A DNA stretch of 64,000 bases from a sulfur-oxidizing endosymbiont of Gigantopelta aegis (GCF_016097415.1 NZ_JAEHGE010000001.1:1825882-1889881); one strand, 5' to 3'; shown: positions 1 to 9,662, counted from the first letter of the stretch. The notes: generated from the sequence alone by a model not told the origin. Numbers and translations are program-made.

Positions 1-441
1 GGTAGTGGCTTGTTTTATCATAACTTCTCTCATTATGGCCCTATGCTATCAGGTGATTTTGCCAAGCGTGATAAAGGTGTTTTGATCAGTAATGGTCAGG
101 GTTCATCGGTTGCCTTTGGTTTATTTAACCTACAGGAACGTGGTCGTCTGTTTATCGGCAGTGGTGTTGATATTTATGAAGGCATGGTAATCGGTCTTCA
201 TTCTCGTAGCAACGACTTAGTGGTGAATGCCCTGAGAGCGAAACAACTGACTAACGTACGTGCATCTGGTACTGATGAAGCGGTGACTTTAACCACGCCT
301 ATTACCATGGCGCTGGAACAAGCACTGGAATTCATTGATGAAGATGAACTGGTTGAAGTGACACCAGAAAGCGTACGTATTCGTAAGCGTTTATTGACTG
401 AAAATGAACGTAAACGTGCGGGTCGCTCTAAAAAGACTTAG
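1..441 (+). CDS. typA: TypA/BipA translational GTPase, C-terminal part
   Basis: The window opens inside this gene; the frame is open from base 1 and ends at TAG 439-441. The ~146 visible residues match the C-terminal domain of the ribosome-associated GTPase TypA/BipA: the conserved stretch GPMLSGDFAKRDKGVLISNG-like near the start, then the block RGRLFIGSGVDIYEGMVIG, then a basic tail (RKRLLTENERKRAGRSKK). BipA is a ribosome-binding GTPase linked to 50S assembly and stress or cold adaptation. The GTPase domains lie upstream of the window. A hairpin after the stop may end the transcript. The family call is firm; only completeness is unknown. Confidence 0.93.
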   Translation, partial: GSGLFYHNFSHYGPMLSGDFAKRDKGVLISNGQGSSVAFGLFNLQERGRLFIGSGVDIYEGMVIGLHSRSNDLVVNALRAKQLTNVRASGTDEAVTLTTPITMALEQALEFIDEDELVEVTPESVRIRKRLLTENERKRAGRSKKT

Positions 442-455
442 CGCTACCTTAGATC

Positions 456-481
456 AAGGGGACTATTTAATATAGCCCCTT
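456..481 (+). terminator. Hairpin after typA
   Basis: AAGGGG (456-461) pairs with CCCCTT (476-481), with extra pairing in the loop arms (CTAT/ATAG). It lies 15 bases after the typA stop. No clear T-run follows, so it is a weak intrinsic-terminator candidate. Confidence 0.4.
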
Positions 482-601
482 ATTCTGCTCCAATTCTTGC
501 CAAAAAAAATCCCCTCTTTTTATTAATATCTGTTGCGTATTTTGCAAAAACTGCCTACTCTATACGTCATACAATAATAAATGATGAAACGGAAGGTAAT
601 C

Positions 602-1042
602 ATGAAATACTTTAAATCAGCACTTATCCTATCAACAGCATTGGCTTTTCTTATTTTAGCCACAGTCTCTCAAGCATCAAACTCCAAAGAGTATGATGAC
701 TATATTGTCTATTATAATGCTTTTCCAACTGACTCACTGCCACAGGCAATGACCAAGCAATATGGCTTAAAGCGTAGTAAAAACTATGCAATGATCAATA
801 TTTCTGTGATGGAAAAAGCCGCCGGTGTACCAACAGGTGTTAAGTCTAAAGTGACGGGACATTTGAAAAACCTAATGGGACAAACTCGTGAGATTGAATT
901 CAGAGAAGTGAAAGAAGGTAAGGCGGTTTATTATATTGCTCAAATCGGTGTACAAAGCAAAGAAACCGTTAATTTCATTATCAATATCAAGCCCGATGGT
1001 AATAAAGAAAAATACGAGATTAAATTTAGCAAGAAGTTTTAA
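602..1042 (+). CDS. DUF4426-like exported protein
   Basis: A 146-residue protein starting MKYFKSALILSTALAFLILA, a clear signal peptide with probable cleavage after SQAS. The ATG at 602 is preferred over the in-frame ATGs at 581/584 because GGAAGG lies about six bases upstream of it and the signal peptide then has a normal length. The mature part is a compact beta-rich domain of about 120 residues. It resembles the DUF4426 periplasmic proteins of gammaproteobacteria; the function of that family is unknown. It stands alone between typA and a convergent membrane-protein gene. Confidence 0.7.
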   Translation: MKYFKSALILSTALAFLILATVSQASNSKEYDDYIVYYNAFPTDSLPQAMTKQYGLKRSKNYAMINISVMEKAAGVPTGVKSKVTGHLKNLMGQTREIEFREVKEGKAVYYIAQIGVQSKETVNFIINIKPDGNKEKYEIKFSKKF

Positions 1043-1051
1043 TCGACTTTA

Positions 1052-1091
1052 AATATCAGCCTGCTTATGCTTGCATACGCAGGCTGATATT
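1052..1091. terminator. Bidirectional terminator hairpin
   Basis: A perfect 13-bp inverted repeat (AATATCAGCCTGC and its complement) with a 14-base loop lies between the convergent DUF4426 and TauE-like genes. It contains the stop codon of the latter, so it can serve as terminator for both. Confidence 0.7.
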
Positions 1092-1775
1092 GAATAATGA
1101 AAACACCCCAAATGCGATAATAATCGCTCCCGCTAATGAACGTACCCATGTTTTCCGAATAAATGCCGATAAACTGGTGGCAAATACGCCCATTGCTAGT
1201 AATAATGGCAAAGTACCTAGGCCAAAACTCAACATAAGCAAACCGCCTTCAATAGCACTGCCGGTGGATATTGCCCAAATTAGAATGGTATAAACCAAGC
1301 CACAGGGCAGCCAGCCCCATAAAGTGCCCAAGATAAAAGCCTGAAAAGGTGATTTAACAGGGATGAAGCGACGGCTAATGGGCTCTATTTTTTTCCAAAT
1401 CACACCACCGGCTTTTTCTATTTGTCGCAGACCAAACCACCAACCACCAATATATAAACCTAGGGCAATCATAAAAAATGCCGCAAAAATTTGCAGGACG
1501 AATTGGACATTATTCAGCATGTTGAGGTTGGTGGCGAGCATACTGATACCGCCCACCAGCACACCCGCTAGGGTGTAGCTGAGTATTCGGCCACTATTAT
1601 AGGCAATCAGATAGGGAAAACTGCCTTTTGCAGAGGGGGGAGAGTTCGCTAGAGAGGCTTCCTGTTTAATGCCAAAAGTGAGCGCACCAACAATCCCGCC
1701 ACACATACCCAGACAATGCACACCACCTAATATACCGGCGATAAAGGCGGTGAGATAGGAAATTTCAACAGGCAT
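1065..1775 (-). CDS. TauE/SafE-like (DsbD-type) integral membrane protein
   Basis: A 236-residue protein with about six hydrophobic segments. The first helix carries HCLGMCGGIVG, the Cys-containing motif typical of the DsbD-transmembrane-like 'sulfite exporter TauE/SafE' proteins that often accompany cytochrome cbb3 or copper-handling genes. A second signature, GTLWGWLPCGLVYT, with Gly-Pro-Cys features, lies around residues 150-165. The family may move reducing equivalents or metals across the inner membrane; the substrate cannot be read from sequence. No cbb3 oxidase gene is in the window. Family call is sound, role is inferred. Confidence 0.8.
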   Translation of the reverse strand: MPVEISYLTAFIAGILGGVHCLGMCGGIVGALTFGIKQEASLANSPPSAKGSFPYLIAYNSGRILSYTLAGVLVGGISMLATNLNMLNNVQFVLQIFAAFFMIALGLYIGGWWFGLRQIEKAGGVIWKKIEPISRRFIPVKSPFQAFILGTLWGWLPCGLVYTILIWAISTGSAIEGGLLMLSFGLGTLPLLLAMGVFATSLSAFIRKTWVRSLAGAIIIAFGVFSLFNISLRMQA

Positions 1776-1800
1776 TAGTGTTCTCTATCATGGCTTTTAA

Positions 1801-2625
1801 TTACAACTCTCGGTCATAGGTCATTATGAGTGGTGCATGATCAGAAAAACGCTTTTCTTTATAAATTGATGTGGATTTTAATAACGGTGCAAGCGAGGGG
1901 GAGATGACCTGATAGTCAATACGCCATCCGGTGTTATTAGCCCAGGCCTGACCTCGGTTTGACCACCAGGTGTATTGGTGTTCTTGTTTATTTAATTCCC
2001 GAAATGCATCACAGAGGCCTATGGGATTTTCCACTGCAGTTTCAGAGTCAGCGTCAGGTTTATGCTCTGGCATACAAAACAATTGATCCAACCAAGCACG
2101 TTCTTCGGGCAAGCAGCCGGAACGTTTTTTATTGCCGGTGAAATTTTTAATATCAATGCGTTTGTGGACGATATTCCAGTCACCACAAACGATGTATTGA
2201 CGCTCACTATCAGCCATGTCCTTCAGAATAGGCGTCATTTTCTCTAGAAATTCCATTTTTAATAATTGCCGTTCATCTTTGGAGGAACCGGAAGGTAAGT
2301 ATAACGAGGCAATACTCAAGTCACCAAAGTCAGCCTGAATATAGCGACCTTCGCTATCGGCTACTTCCCAGCCCAGTCCTGTAGTAATTTTATCAGGCTC
2401 TTTTTTAGAGTAAATGGCGGTGCCGCTATAGCCTTTTTTCTCGGCATCAAAGAAATAACGAAAATAGCCCGGAGGTGAAAAGACTTCAGCATCGAGTTGA
2501 TCGATTTGCGCTTTGGTTTCCTGAATACAAACCACATCTGGGGATTCTTTGAGCATCCAGTCAAAAAAACCTTTTTTGGCCGCAGCCCGGATACCATTGA
2601 GATTGGCTGAAATAACTTTCATCAT
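1801..2625 (-). CDS. xthA: Exodeoxyribonuclease III
   Basis: A 274-residue protein of the exonuclease-endonuclease-phosphatase fold. The N-terminus KVISANLNGIRAA carries the metal-binding Asn. CIQETKAQ has the catalytic Glu, YLPSG the Tyr, CGDWNIVH the Asp-Asn pair, WRIDYQ the Asp, and FSDHAPL the C-terminal Asp-His. It removes 3' blocks and cuts at abasic sites in base-excision repair. Two adjacent ATGs (2625 and 2622) are possible starts; most homologues begin with the second. It is divergent from pyrE, with ~140 bp between them. Confidence 0.95.
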   Translation of the reverse strand: MMKVISANLNGIRAAAKKGFFDWMLKESPDVVCIQETKAQIDQLDAEVFSPPGYFRYFFDAEKKGYSGTAIYSKKEPDKITTGLGWEVADSEGRYIQADFGDLSIASLYLPSGSSKDERQLLKMEFLEKMTPILKDMADSERQYIVCGDWNIVHKRIDIKNFTGNKKRSGCLPEERAWLDQLFCMPEHKPDADSETAVENPIGLCDAFRELNKQEHQYTWWSNRGQAWANNTGWRIDYQVISPSLAPLLKSTSIYKEKRFSDHAPLIMTYDREL

Positions 2626-2764
2626 ATTTTTCTTGTTTTTGCCTGAGTGTTTTGTGAGTTATACCCGTGATACTGGGTGTATGGATAATAGGCGCAATTA
2701 TAACTTAATCTAGGGTATAATTCATTGCTTCCTCCTTTCTAATTTAGCTAATACAGGTCAAATA

Positions 2765-3406
2765 ATGCAAGATTATCAACGCGCTTTTATTGAATTTGCC
2801 ATTAACAAAGGGGTACTTCGCTTCGGTGAATTCACCCTGAAGTCAGGACGTATCAGCCCCTATTTTTTTAATAGCGGCCTATTCGACACGGGTGGTTCAT
2901 TGGCAAAACTAGGGCGTTTTTATGCCAGTGCATTAATCGATAATGCCATCGAATTTGATATGTTATTTGGTCCAGCCTATAAAGGCATCCCCTTGGCTGC
3001 AACCTGTTCTATCGCATTGGCAGATGAACATAATCGTGATTTGCCCTATAGTTTTAATCGTAAAGAAGCCAAAGATCATGGTGAGGGTGGCACAATTGTC
3101 GGTGCTGCTATGCAAGGCAAGGTCATGATCATTGATGATGTTATTTCGGCTGGTACTTCAGTGCGTGAATCCATTGATTTGATTAATCAAGCAAATGCTA
3201 TCCCCGCAGGTGTAGTGATCGCATTGGATCGTCAAGAATTAGGTAAGGGCAATGTTTCTGCAATTGCTGAAATTGAAAGTAATTATAAAATGCCCGTGAC
3301 CAGTATTATCAAGCTAGAACACTTAATTGCCTTTTTGCAGGACAATACTGAAATGGCACAATATTACGATAAAGTTCAGGCTTATCGGGATCGTTATGGG
3401 GCTTAG
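2765..3406 (+). CDS. pyrE: Orotate phosphoribosyltransferase
   Basis: A 213-residue enzyme converting orotate and PRPP to orotidine monophosphate in pyrimidine synthesis. It shows the family N-terminus ([16 protein letters not shown]), [10 protein letters not shown], the lysine-rich loop [13 protein letters not shown], and the PRPP-binding motif [13 protein letters not shown]. The length is normal. xthA and pyrE lie divergently, as in many gammaproteobacteria. A TATAAT box at 2715-2720 lies about 45 bases upstream, without a convincing -35 partner. Confidence 0.96.
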   Translation: MQDYQRAFIEFAINKGVLRFGEFTLKSGRISPYFFNSGLFDTGGSLAKLGRFYASALIDNAIEFDMLFGPAYKGIPLAATCSIALADEHNRDLPYSFNRKEAKDHGEGGTIVGAAMQGKVMIIDDVISAGTSVRESIDLINQANAIPAGVVIALDRQELGKGNVSAIAEIESNYKMPVTSIIKLEHLIAFLQDNTEMAQYYDKVQAYRDRYGA

Positions 3407-3424
3407 GTTACAGTCATGAACATA

Positions 3425-4630
3425 TTACAGCCCTGAATGCACTAATTGCTCTTTTTCGTCCTGTGTTAAGACAATGGGGTTAGTCTGCATACTACTGGGG
3501 CTGATATTATCAACCAGTTTAGTAATGTCGTCAGTCGTGATGCCATAGGCTGATAAGGGAGCTAAGGCCATTTGTTCACTCCAATCTTTCAATAGTGTGA
3601 GCAATGCTTCTCTTGCCTGGGTATCGTTTAGATTTTCATTGTTAGTCAATAAACGGCCTAGTTTTGTATAGCGTTGCAGACCAATATTATCGGGTTCGCG
3701 CGCGAGCATGGCCTGAATATTAATTTCGGTTGCAACAGCTAATACCGTGCCACAAGCAATGCCATGAGGGATGGGGAAAAAAGCACCGAGAGGAGAAGCC
3801 AGTCCATGCACACTGCCCAAACCAACCTGCGCCAAGGTAATGCCGGAGATCAATGCGGCATAGGCCATATTGGCTCGAGCCTGCTGAATAGCTTCACTTT
3901 CATCACCTTCATTAGCATGATACCAAAGCAATAAACTATCACGCACGGCTTCAATGCCACTTAAGGCTAAGGCATCAGTGAATGGGTTTGCCTTAGTCGA
4001 TAAATAGGATTCCATTAGCTGTGTGAGTGCATCCATACCATTGGCGGCAATTAATGTTTTCGGACAACTGGTTAATAAATCAGGGTCGATAATGGCGAAT
4101 TGGGGAATTAATTGTTCATTGCGAAATGATTTTTTATAGCCCCGCTCGCCAATATCACTTAAGACGGAATTTTTTGTGGCTTCACTCCCCGTACCGGCAG
4201 TGGTTGGTACGGCAATAAAAGGTAGGGCAGGTCCGGCATAGTGCTTGCCTGCACCAACACCTTCTAGATAATTCATGACAGAATCACCGCTGGGCAATAA
4301 TCCGGCAATGGCCTTGCCACAATCCAAGGCACTACCACCACCAATGGCCACGACGGATTGAATGTTGTGGGTAAAAAACTGTTTGACACTCTTATCGATG
4401 AATTGTGGTGAAGGTTCGCCACTGAAATTAAGATGAAACCATTGAATTTTTTGCCTTTCCAAGTCAAAAATAAGTTGTTCCCATCGTGGGCTTTGATAGA
4501 ATGAATGTATGCCAGTGATAAGCAATACCTTTTGTCCATAGAGTGCAATTTTTTCAGGTAATTGCTTAATCGCACCCGATGCAAATTCGATGCGAGGAAA
4601 ATGGGATAAACTAAATGAGTGCTTAGGCAT
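3425..4630 (-). CDS. Iron-containing (group III) alcohol dehydrogenase
   Basis: A 401-residue protein. The N-terminal Rossmann half has VVAIGGGSALDCGKAIAGL and FIAVPTTAGTGSEAT (NAD-binding loops). The C-terminal half has metal ligands in MDALTQLMESY and GLGSVHGLASPLGAFFPIPHGIACG, i.e. the Asp-His-His-His set of Fe-dependent alcohol dehydrogenases. It would oxidise or reduce a small alcohol or aldehyde; the substrate is not readable. It is convergent with pyrE and the 3' ends are 18 bp apart. Confidence 0.9.
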   Translation of the reverse strand: MPKHSFSLSHFPRIEFASGAIKQLPEKIALYGQKVLLITGIHSFYQSPRWEQLIFDLERQKIQWFHLNFSGEPSPQFIDKSVKQFFTHNIQSVVAIGGGSALDCGKAIAGLLPSGDSVMNYLEGVGAGKHYAGPALPFIAVPTTAGTGSEATKNSVLSDIGERGYKKSFRNEQLIPQFAIIDPDLLTSCPKTLIAANGMDALTQLMESYLSTKANPFTDALALSGIEAVRDSLLLWYHANEGDESEAIQQARANMAYAALISGITLAQVGLGSVHGLASPLGAFFPIPHGIACGTVLAVATEINIQAMLAREPDNIGLQRYTKLGRLLTNNENLNDTQAREALLTLLKDWSEQMALAPLSAYGITTDDITKLVDNISPSSMQTNPIVLTQDEKEQLVHSGL

Positions 4631-4989
4631 AATATTTCATTTCGTGTTGATTAAAAGAAGAATAAGTTGGGTGGCACTCTAACATGAACTAATGGTCGAA
4701 TAAAACGGCCATATACCCCTGATATTTGGAAGTGCAGACTTCGTTATTTTGACTAAAAGCCTCAATCATGTAGTACTTATACGCCCAGAGTAAGTGCCCT
4801 TGGGGTACAATCAATCGGCTCTAAATCAAAATGCCTCGCTGCATTTCTAAGTATCACGGGTATAATTCACTAAGAATTTATTGCATAGAAATTATATTTA
4901 TTTTTTATGCTACAATATAAGTAATTTCTAATGTATTTGGTGTGTTTTAAAAAAAACAGACAAACAAACGATCAAAAAGGGATAGAGCA
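4631..4989. other. Intergenic region, no gene seen
   Basis: About 360 bp between two divergent genes. It is AT-rich in its right half, where the promoter for the epimerase gene must lie (TACAAT at about 4911). It contains AGTATCACGGGTATAA near 4851, which also occurs in reverse orientation near 2659. No credible ORF was seen. Confidence 0.5.
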
Positions 4990-5940
4990 GTGAAAATTTG
5001 TGTTATAGGCGGTACGGGCTTTGTTGGAACTCAGCTGATCACGACACTCGTGGCGCAGGGGCATTCGATCAAAGTGATCACTAGAAGGCCGGAACGCAAT
5101 CGCCACTTAAAAACCTTGCCTAATGTTAAAGTTATGAGCATTGATTTTTTTGGCAACAAAGTTTTAGAGCGTCAAATAGACACCTATGATGTGGTGATTA
5201 ATCTGGCCGGTATTCTTAACCCTTCAGGTAAAAACACTTTTGAACAAGTGCACGAAAATATTGCGCTGCGAGTGGCGCAAGCCACACAGGCAGTGGGCAC
5301 ACCTCGATTCTTGCACATGAGTGCCTTACATGCGGATGCCAATGGCCCTAGCGAATATTTACGCTCTAAAGGCCGAGCGGTGAATAAGATCTTAGCCATA
5401 GAAGGGCTGAATACGACTATTTTTTCACCCTCGGTTATTTTTGGCCACGGTGATAGCTTCTTTAATCGCTTTGCTCAATTGTTGAATATGATGCCGATTG
5501 TTTTCCCTTTGACCTGTGCCAGTGCACGTTTTGCCCCTGTTTATGTGGGCGATGTGGTTGATGCCTTCATTAATAGCATTGATAAGCCAGAAACTTATGG
5601 CAAAAATTATGCCTTGTGTGGACCGCAGACCTATTCTTTGCAAGAGTTGGTTCAGTACACTGCACAACAAATTAATAGCAAATGCCTGATTGTGCCTTTG
5701 AACCGTTTTATATCCAAACCATTAGCCTTTATGATGGGACTATTTCCCGGTGCACCCATTACGCTGGATAATTTTAATAGTATGAGTGTACATAGTACCT
5801 GTTCTAATGAGTCACAAAATGAATTTACCCAGATCTTAAATGTGCAATTGCATAGTATTGATAGTGTAGTGCCTGCTTATCTGGCGGGACGTGACTTTAC
5901 GGGACAGATGGATGTTTTTAGAAGTCAGTCAAGGCGTTAG
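4990..5940 (+). CDS. NAD(P)-binding epimerase-like protein, NDUFA9 type
   Basis: A 316-residue atypical short-chain dehydrogenase. It starts with GTG after an AAAGGG ribosome site. The dinucleotide motif is GGTGFVGTQL. YDVVINLAGILNP and LRSKGRAVNKIL are as in NDUFA9/complex-I-subunit-like epimerases. The expected Tyr of a YxxxK motif is replaced by a Y-LRSK arrangement (EYLRSKGRA). It is followed 11 bp later by cca, so the two are probably co-transcribed. The biochemical role is unknown; related bacterial proteins are annotated as complex I NDUFA9-family without proof. Confidence 0.75.
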   Translation: MKICVIGGTGFVGTQLITTLVAQGHSIKVITRRPERNRHLKTLPNVKVMSIDFFGNKVLERQIDTYDVVINLAGILNPSGKNTFEQVHENIALRVAQATQAVGTPRFLHMSALHADANGPSEYLRSKGRAVNKILAIEGLNTTIFSPSVIFGHGDSFFNRFAQLLNMMPIVFPLTCASARFAPVYVGDVVDAFINSIDKPETYGKNYALCGPQTYSLQELVQYTAQQINSKCLIVPLNRFISKPLAFMMGLFPGAPITLDNFNSMSVHSTCSNESQNEFTQILNVQLHSIDSVVPAYLAGRDFTGQMDVFRSQSRR

Positions 5941-5951
5941 GCTAGAAATAA

Positions 5952-7169
5952 ATGAAGATCTATAAAGTCGGAGGTGCAGTCAGAGATAAATTGCTGGATA
6001 GAAAAGTGGTTGATCATGACTATGTGGTGGTGGGTGCTACCGTGGAAGATATGCTTGCTCTGGATTATACCCCTGTGGGAAAAGACTTTCCTGTTTTTTT
6101 ACATCCACAAACGCATGAAGAATATGCGCTGGCAAGAACCGAGCGTAAAGTCGCTAAGGGCTATCATGGCTTTGAATTTTATGTCGCTGCGGATGTGAGT
6201 TTAGAAGACGATTTAGTGCGTCGAGATTTAACCATCAATGCCATTGCTGAAGATGAAGCGGGCAATCTTTATGATCCGCATCATGGTATTGATGATTTAA
6301 ATGCCAGAGTGTTAAGGCATGTATCGCCTTCTTTTGCCGAAGACCCCTTGCGCGTTTTAAGAGTGGCACGTTTTGCGGCACGTTATTTTTCTTATGGTTT
6401 TACTATTGCTGATGAAACTATGGCTATGATGCAATGTCTGGTTGAACATGATGAAGTAGATGCTCTAGTGGCAGAACGTGTTTGGCAAGAAGTAGAAAAA
6501 GCATTATCCGATGATAATCCCTGGATATTTTTTCAAGTGTTACGCCAATGTGGTGCTTTAGCGCGTTTGTTGCCTGAAATAGAACAATTGTTTGGTGTGC
6601 CGCAGTCCAAACAATGGCATCCTGAAATTGACACGGGTGTGCATACCATGATGGTGTTGGAGCAAGCTGCTCGTTTGAGTAATGAATCGGTCGTGCGTTT
6701 TGCGGCACTCTTGCATGATTTGGGCAAGGGCATAACACCCAAAGAAGAATGGCCTAGGCACATCGCCCATGAATCGCGTGGTGTGCCATTGGTTAGGGCT
6801 GTTTGTGAGCGTTTAAAAGTACCGAAAAATTATACGGCTTTGGCTTTGCTAGTGACCGAATTTCATTTGAATTATCATCGTATCGATGAGTTGAAAAATG
6901 CTACTATTGTGGATTTGTTGTCCCGGCTGGATGCCTTTCGACGCCCCCAACGCTTTGAGCATTTTTTATTAGCCTGTGAAGCGGATGCGAAGGGCAGAAC
7001 GGGTTATGAAAATAGCTCGGATGAAAAAACTCAGCGCTTTCGTGCTTGTTTTCAGGCTGCTGATCAGGTTAATACCAAGGATATTGTTGCTCAGGGTTTT
7101 AAGGGACAGGATATTGCTGAGCAACTCAGGATAAAACGCATTGCGGCAGTTAAGGTGTGTCGGCATTAG
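5952..7169 (+). CDS. cca: Multifunctional CCA tRNA nucleotidyltransferase
   Basis: A 405-residue class II enzyme that adds or repairs the 3' CCA of tRNAs. The head has KVGGAVRD, then DHDYVVVG (the catalytic DxD), RRDLTINAIA, and DPLRVLRVARFAAR. A C-terminal HD phosphohydrolase domain is visible (FAALLHDLGKG, HESRG), as in the E. coli type enzyme with phosphatase and 2',3'-cyclic phosphodiesterase activity. The start at 5952 sits 11 bp after the epimerase stop. It converges on the vanZ remnant. Confidence 0.95.
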   Translation: MKIYKVGGAVRDKLLDRKVVDHDYVVVGATVEDMLALDYTPVGKDFPVFLHPQTHEEYALARTERKVAKGYHGFEFYVAADVSLEDDLVRRDLTINAIAEDEAGNLYDPHHGIDDLNARVLRHVSPSFAEDPLRVLRVARFAARYFSYGFTIADETMAMMQCLVEHDEVDALVAERVWQEVEKALSDDNPWIFFQVLRQCGALARLLPEIEQLFGVPQSKQWHPEIDTGVHTMMVLEQAARLSNESVVRFAALLHDLGKGITPKEEWPRHIAHESRGVPLVRAVCERLKVPKNYTALALLVTEFHLNYHRIDELKNATIVDLLSRLDAFRRPQRFEHFLLACEADAKGRTGYENSSDEKTQRFRACFQAADQVNTKDIVAQGFKGQDIAEQLRIKRIAAVKVCRH

Positions 7170-7371
7170 ATTTTAGTCAATGTTGCTACGTTGAATCAGA
7201 TACTCTTTTGGGTACTCACTCGAGAGAGGTAAATTCTCTTGTCGATTTTTTCTAGTAATGAATCAAAAGAGCTACGGGCTAATAAAAAAGCGCTCGTTGC
7301 TCCGACTGAATTAGCGAGCCCATCCCAATAATCAAAACTACGATAGGCGGTTATTCCCTGAAAGTAAGCGC

Positions 7372-8865
7372 TTAACGAACAGCGTTCTTTACCTTTTCCA
7401 ATTCTGATTTTTTAAAATTCCAGGGAAGCAATGCTTCCAGCTTTTCAACCGTATCCGCATAAGGTAATTGGGTTAATACATAGACCATATACGTATATGG
7501 CTCAATATCATTGGCCTTAGCGGTTTCAATAAAACTATAATGAACTGCACTGGCATGTGCACCCTTTGGCGTATCTGAAAATAACCAGGCCTTTCTACCC
7601 ACGCAGAATGGACGGATAGCATTTTCTGCCAGCACATTACTGATATTCAACCGACCATCTTCACAATAAACAGTCAGCTTAGGCCATTGATTATTAATAT
7701 AGGTGAGTGCTTTTCCTGTCAAGCTGTCGTTCGGCACTTTGCCCAGGGTGTTATCGACCCATGTTCTTATTTTCTCAAGAAGCGGCAGGCTCTGTTTCTG
7801 ACGAACCTTAAATTTTTCATTAACACTGGCTTCTTTTATCTCACGCTCAATTAAATACAGCTTATTGATATGGGCCAGTGCCACATCGGCTTTTGTAGGC
7901 TTTTGATTGCTCTTTTTCTTTGGTTGTGCCGTCTGAGAATCTTTGAATTTACGGCGAGTGTGATCCCAGCAGCCGACCGATGTGGCATTATTTTGTGCAC
8001 ACACGGCATTGTAACCGGCATAGCCATCGGTTTGCAGATAGCCGCTAAAGCCATCAAGCAGGCGCAGTGGTACTTCCTTCTTACGAGAAGGATCGTATTC
8101 AAACAGCACACTGGGTTGTCCAGGTGGCCCGCCACGACTGACCCACATGTATTTGTTCGAATGAGCACTGAGTCCCGGCTCTTTTAATACTTTGAGCACC
8201 GTTTCATCCATTTGGATGATGTCACCCGACAGTTGATGTTCTCGCATGAGGTTGATGAGCGGCTGGAACTGATGAGCCAGTTTAATAGCCCAATTGGCCA
8301 TGGTGGCTCGGGTTATATCGCCGCCATAGCGTGATAATATGCCTTCCATTCGATACAGAGGCAAACCATCGGCATATTTTTGAGAGATAATGATGTGTGC
8401 CATCAGGTGAATACTGCCCATTGATTTAGGTAATGGATGTTTTGGCATGACCGCAGCTTTCATTGAACGACTGTCTGTGTCATTGGTGCCTGCAAAGACG
8501 GCTTTTTCCTGGAAGTATTCCAGTATTTGGACTTTAGCTGGAATGATATCCAGCTCTTCTCTGACTTTAGTGTAAAAAACCTCAATGGCACCGGCTTTTT
8601 CTTCATCTGTCAGATCGATGAAGACAGGGACTCTTGGAATAGTCTTTGAGAAAGGCTTCCTGCCCTTTTTTTCTTTCTTCTTAGGCGAAGTGGTTTTAGG
8701 TTCAGGGAGCCCCTCATCGTCAGCCGCCTGCTCAGCTTCATCAAATAAGCGTTCCTGACCATCACTTTTTTCACTGCTGGGTGCAAAGCGTTTACTACGA
8801 GCCAGACGAAGGGCTTCTTCCAGTATTTTTATACGTTGGTTTTTCTGTTCAATGACACTCAACAA
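7372..8865 (-). CDS. tnpC: IS66 TnpC transposase, copy 1
   Basis: A 497-residue DDE transposase. It has an N-terminal coiled stretch (IEQKNQRIKILEEALRLARSKRFAPSSEK), a DDE core with IIQMDETVLKVL and LQTDGYAGYN, and a C-terminal NISNVLAENAIRPFCVGRKAWLFSDT carrying the Glu. No ATG precedes the conserved start; the frame opens upstream without one, so the start is TTG at 8865 or translation is coupled to upstream reading. It looks intact. Confidence 0.92.
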   Translation of the reverse strand: MLSVIEQKNQRIKILEEALRLARSKRFAPSSEKSDGQERLFDEAEQAADDEGLPEPKTTSPKKKEKKGRKPFSKTIPRVPVFIDLTDEEKAGAIEVFYTKVREELDIIPAKVQILEYFQEKAVFAGTNDTDSRSMKAAVMPKHPLPKSMGSIHLMAHIIISQKYADGLPLYRMEGILSRYGGDITRATMANWAIKLAHQFQPLINLMREHQLSGDIIQMDETVLKVLKEPGLSAHSNKYMWVSRGGPPGQPSVLFEYDPSRKKEVPLRLLDGFSGYLQTDGYAGYNAVCAQNNATSVGCWDHTRRKFKDSQTAQPKKKSNQKPTKADVALAHINKLYLIEREIKEASVNEKFKVRQKQSLPLLEKIRTWVDNTLGKVPNDSLTGKALTYINNQWPKLTVYCEDGRLNISNVLAENAIRPFCVGRKAWLFSDTPKGAHASAVHYSFIETAKANDIEPYTYMVYVLTQLPYADTVEKLEALLPWNFKKSELEKVKNAVR

Positions 8866-8970
8866 TTCATTCTTGTCCGCGTGTGAAAAAGCGGAAAATA
8901 TAGAGTCGTTTTTGTGGATTCAGCCTTGTTTTGCATGGCTTTATTATAACAAAAAATAGACTAAAAGTAC

Positions 8971-9336
8971 TTAAAATACAGACTCATAATGCAATTTCTT
9001 ATGCGGTTTCATGACACTGATATCATAGCCGTCTAATAGCCAGTTGATTTGTTGTCCGGTGATATTCATCAGGTCATCTTCACCCTTTGGCCATTTGAAC
9101 TTTTCTTCTGAGAGACTTTTGTAATAGAGTACAAAACCGGTATTATCCCAGAAGAGGCATTTAATTTTATTACGCTGACGATTGGTAAAGGCATACAGAT
9201 GGCCTGCAAAAGGATTATGACCTAATTCACATTCAACAATGGCACTGAGGCCAATAAAACTTTTACGAAAATCAACAGGCTTCAGATAGAGATACACCTG
9301 TGGCAGGCTGAGTGATGGACGTATGGCTGACTTCAT
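8971..9336 (-). CDS. tnpB: IS66 TnpB accessory protein, copy 1
   Basis: A 121-residue protein with the IS66 Orf2 pattern: VYLYLKPVDFRKSFIGLSAIV, then HLYAFTNRQRNKIKCLFWDNTGFVLYYKSL. It overlaps the end of tnpA by four bases, indicating translational coupling. It is required for IS66 transposition, although its exact role is unknown. Confidence 0.93.
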   Translation of the reverse strand: MKSAIRPSLSLPQVYLYLKPVDFRKSFIGLSAIVECELGHNPFAGHLYAFTNRQRNKIKCLFWDNTGFVLYYKSLSEEKFKWPKGEDDLMNITGQQINWLLDGYDISVMKPHKKLHYESVF

Positions 9337-9662
9337 TGGAACAGTCCTGCTAATTGTTTTACCAGCTGTACATTATCGGCAGTCACCCCTTCAATGCGTA
9401 GCTGATTGGGTAATTCTACAATTAATGCTGAGGTGCGGGCTGAATAGTGTTTCGGGGAGGATAGTTGAATAAAACCATTCCCCTTTGTCATCGCACTGGT
9501 TTGCGTTGTTGCACCCAGCAACTTACGCTTGTAATAGCCAAAACGTTTGATGGGTAGCCCATGTTCCTGACAATAGGATGCCTGGCTGATACTGTTTTCA
9601 TTCCATTGATTAACGTGGTCTTGCCAAAATTGTTTTGAGTTGGCTTGGGTTTCTGGTTTCAT
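9333..9662 (-). CDS. tnpA: IS66 TnpA accessory protein, copy 1
   Basis: A 109-residue protein with the IS66 Orf1 pattern WQDHVNQWNENSISQASYCQEHGL, a helix-turn-helix-like region, followed by a short C-terminal domain. It is the first gene of the element, and its stop overlaps the tnpB start. Confidence 0.9.
   Translation of the reverse strand: MKPETQANSKQFWQDHVNQWNENSISQASYCQEHGLPIKRFGYYKRKLLGATTQTSAMTKGNGFIQLSSPKHYSARTSALIVELPNQLRIEGVTADNVQLVKQLAGLFQ

Noticed and set aside
7851..8187. ORFs of about 105 codons inside IS66 tnpC on both strands (also at 21894-22230)
   Set aside because: They are shadows of the transposase frame and have no features of real proteins.
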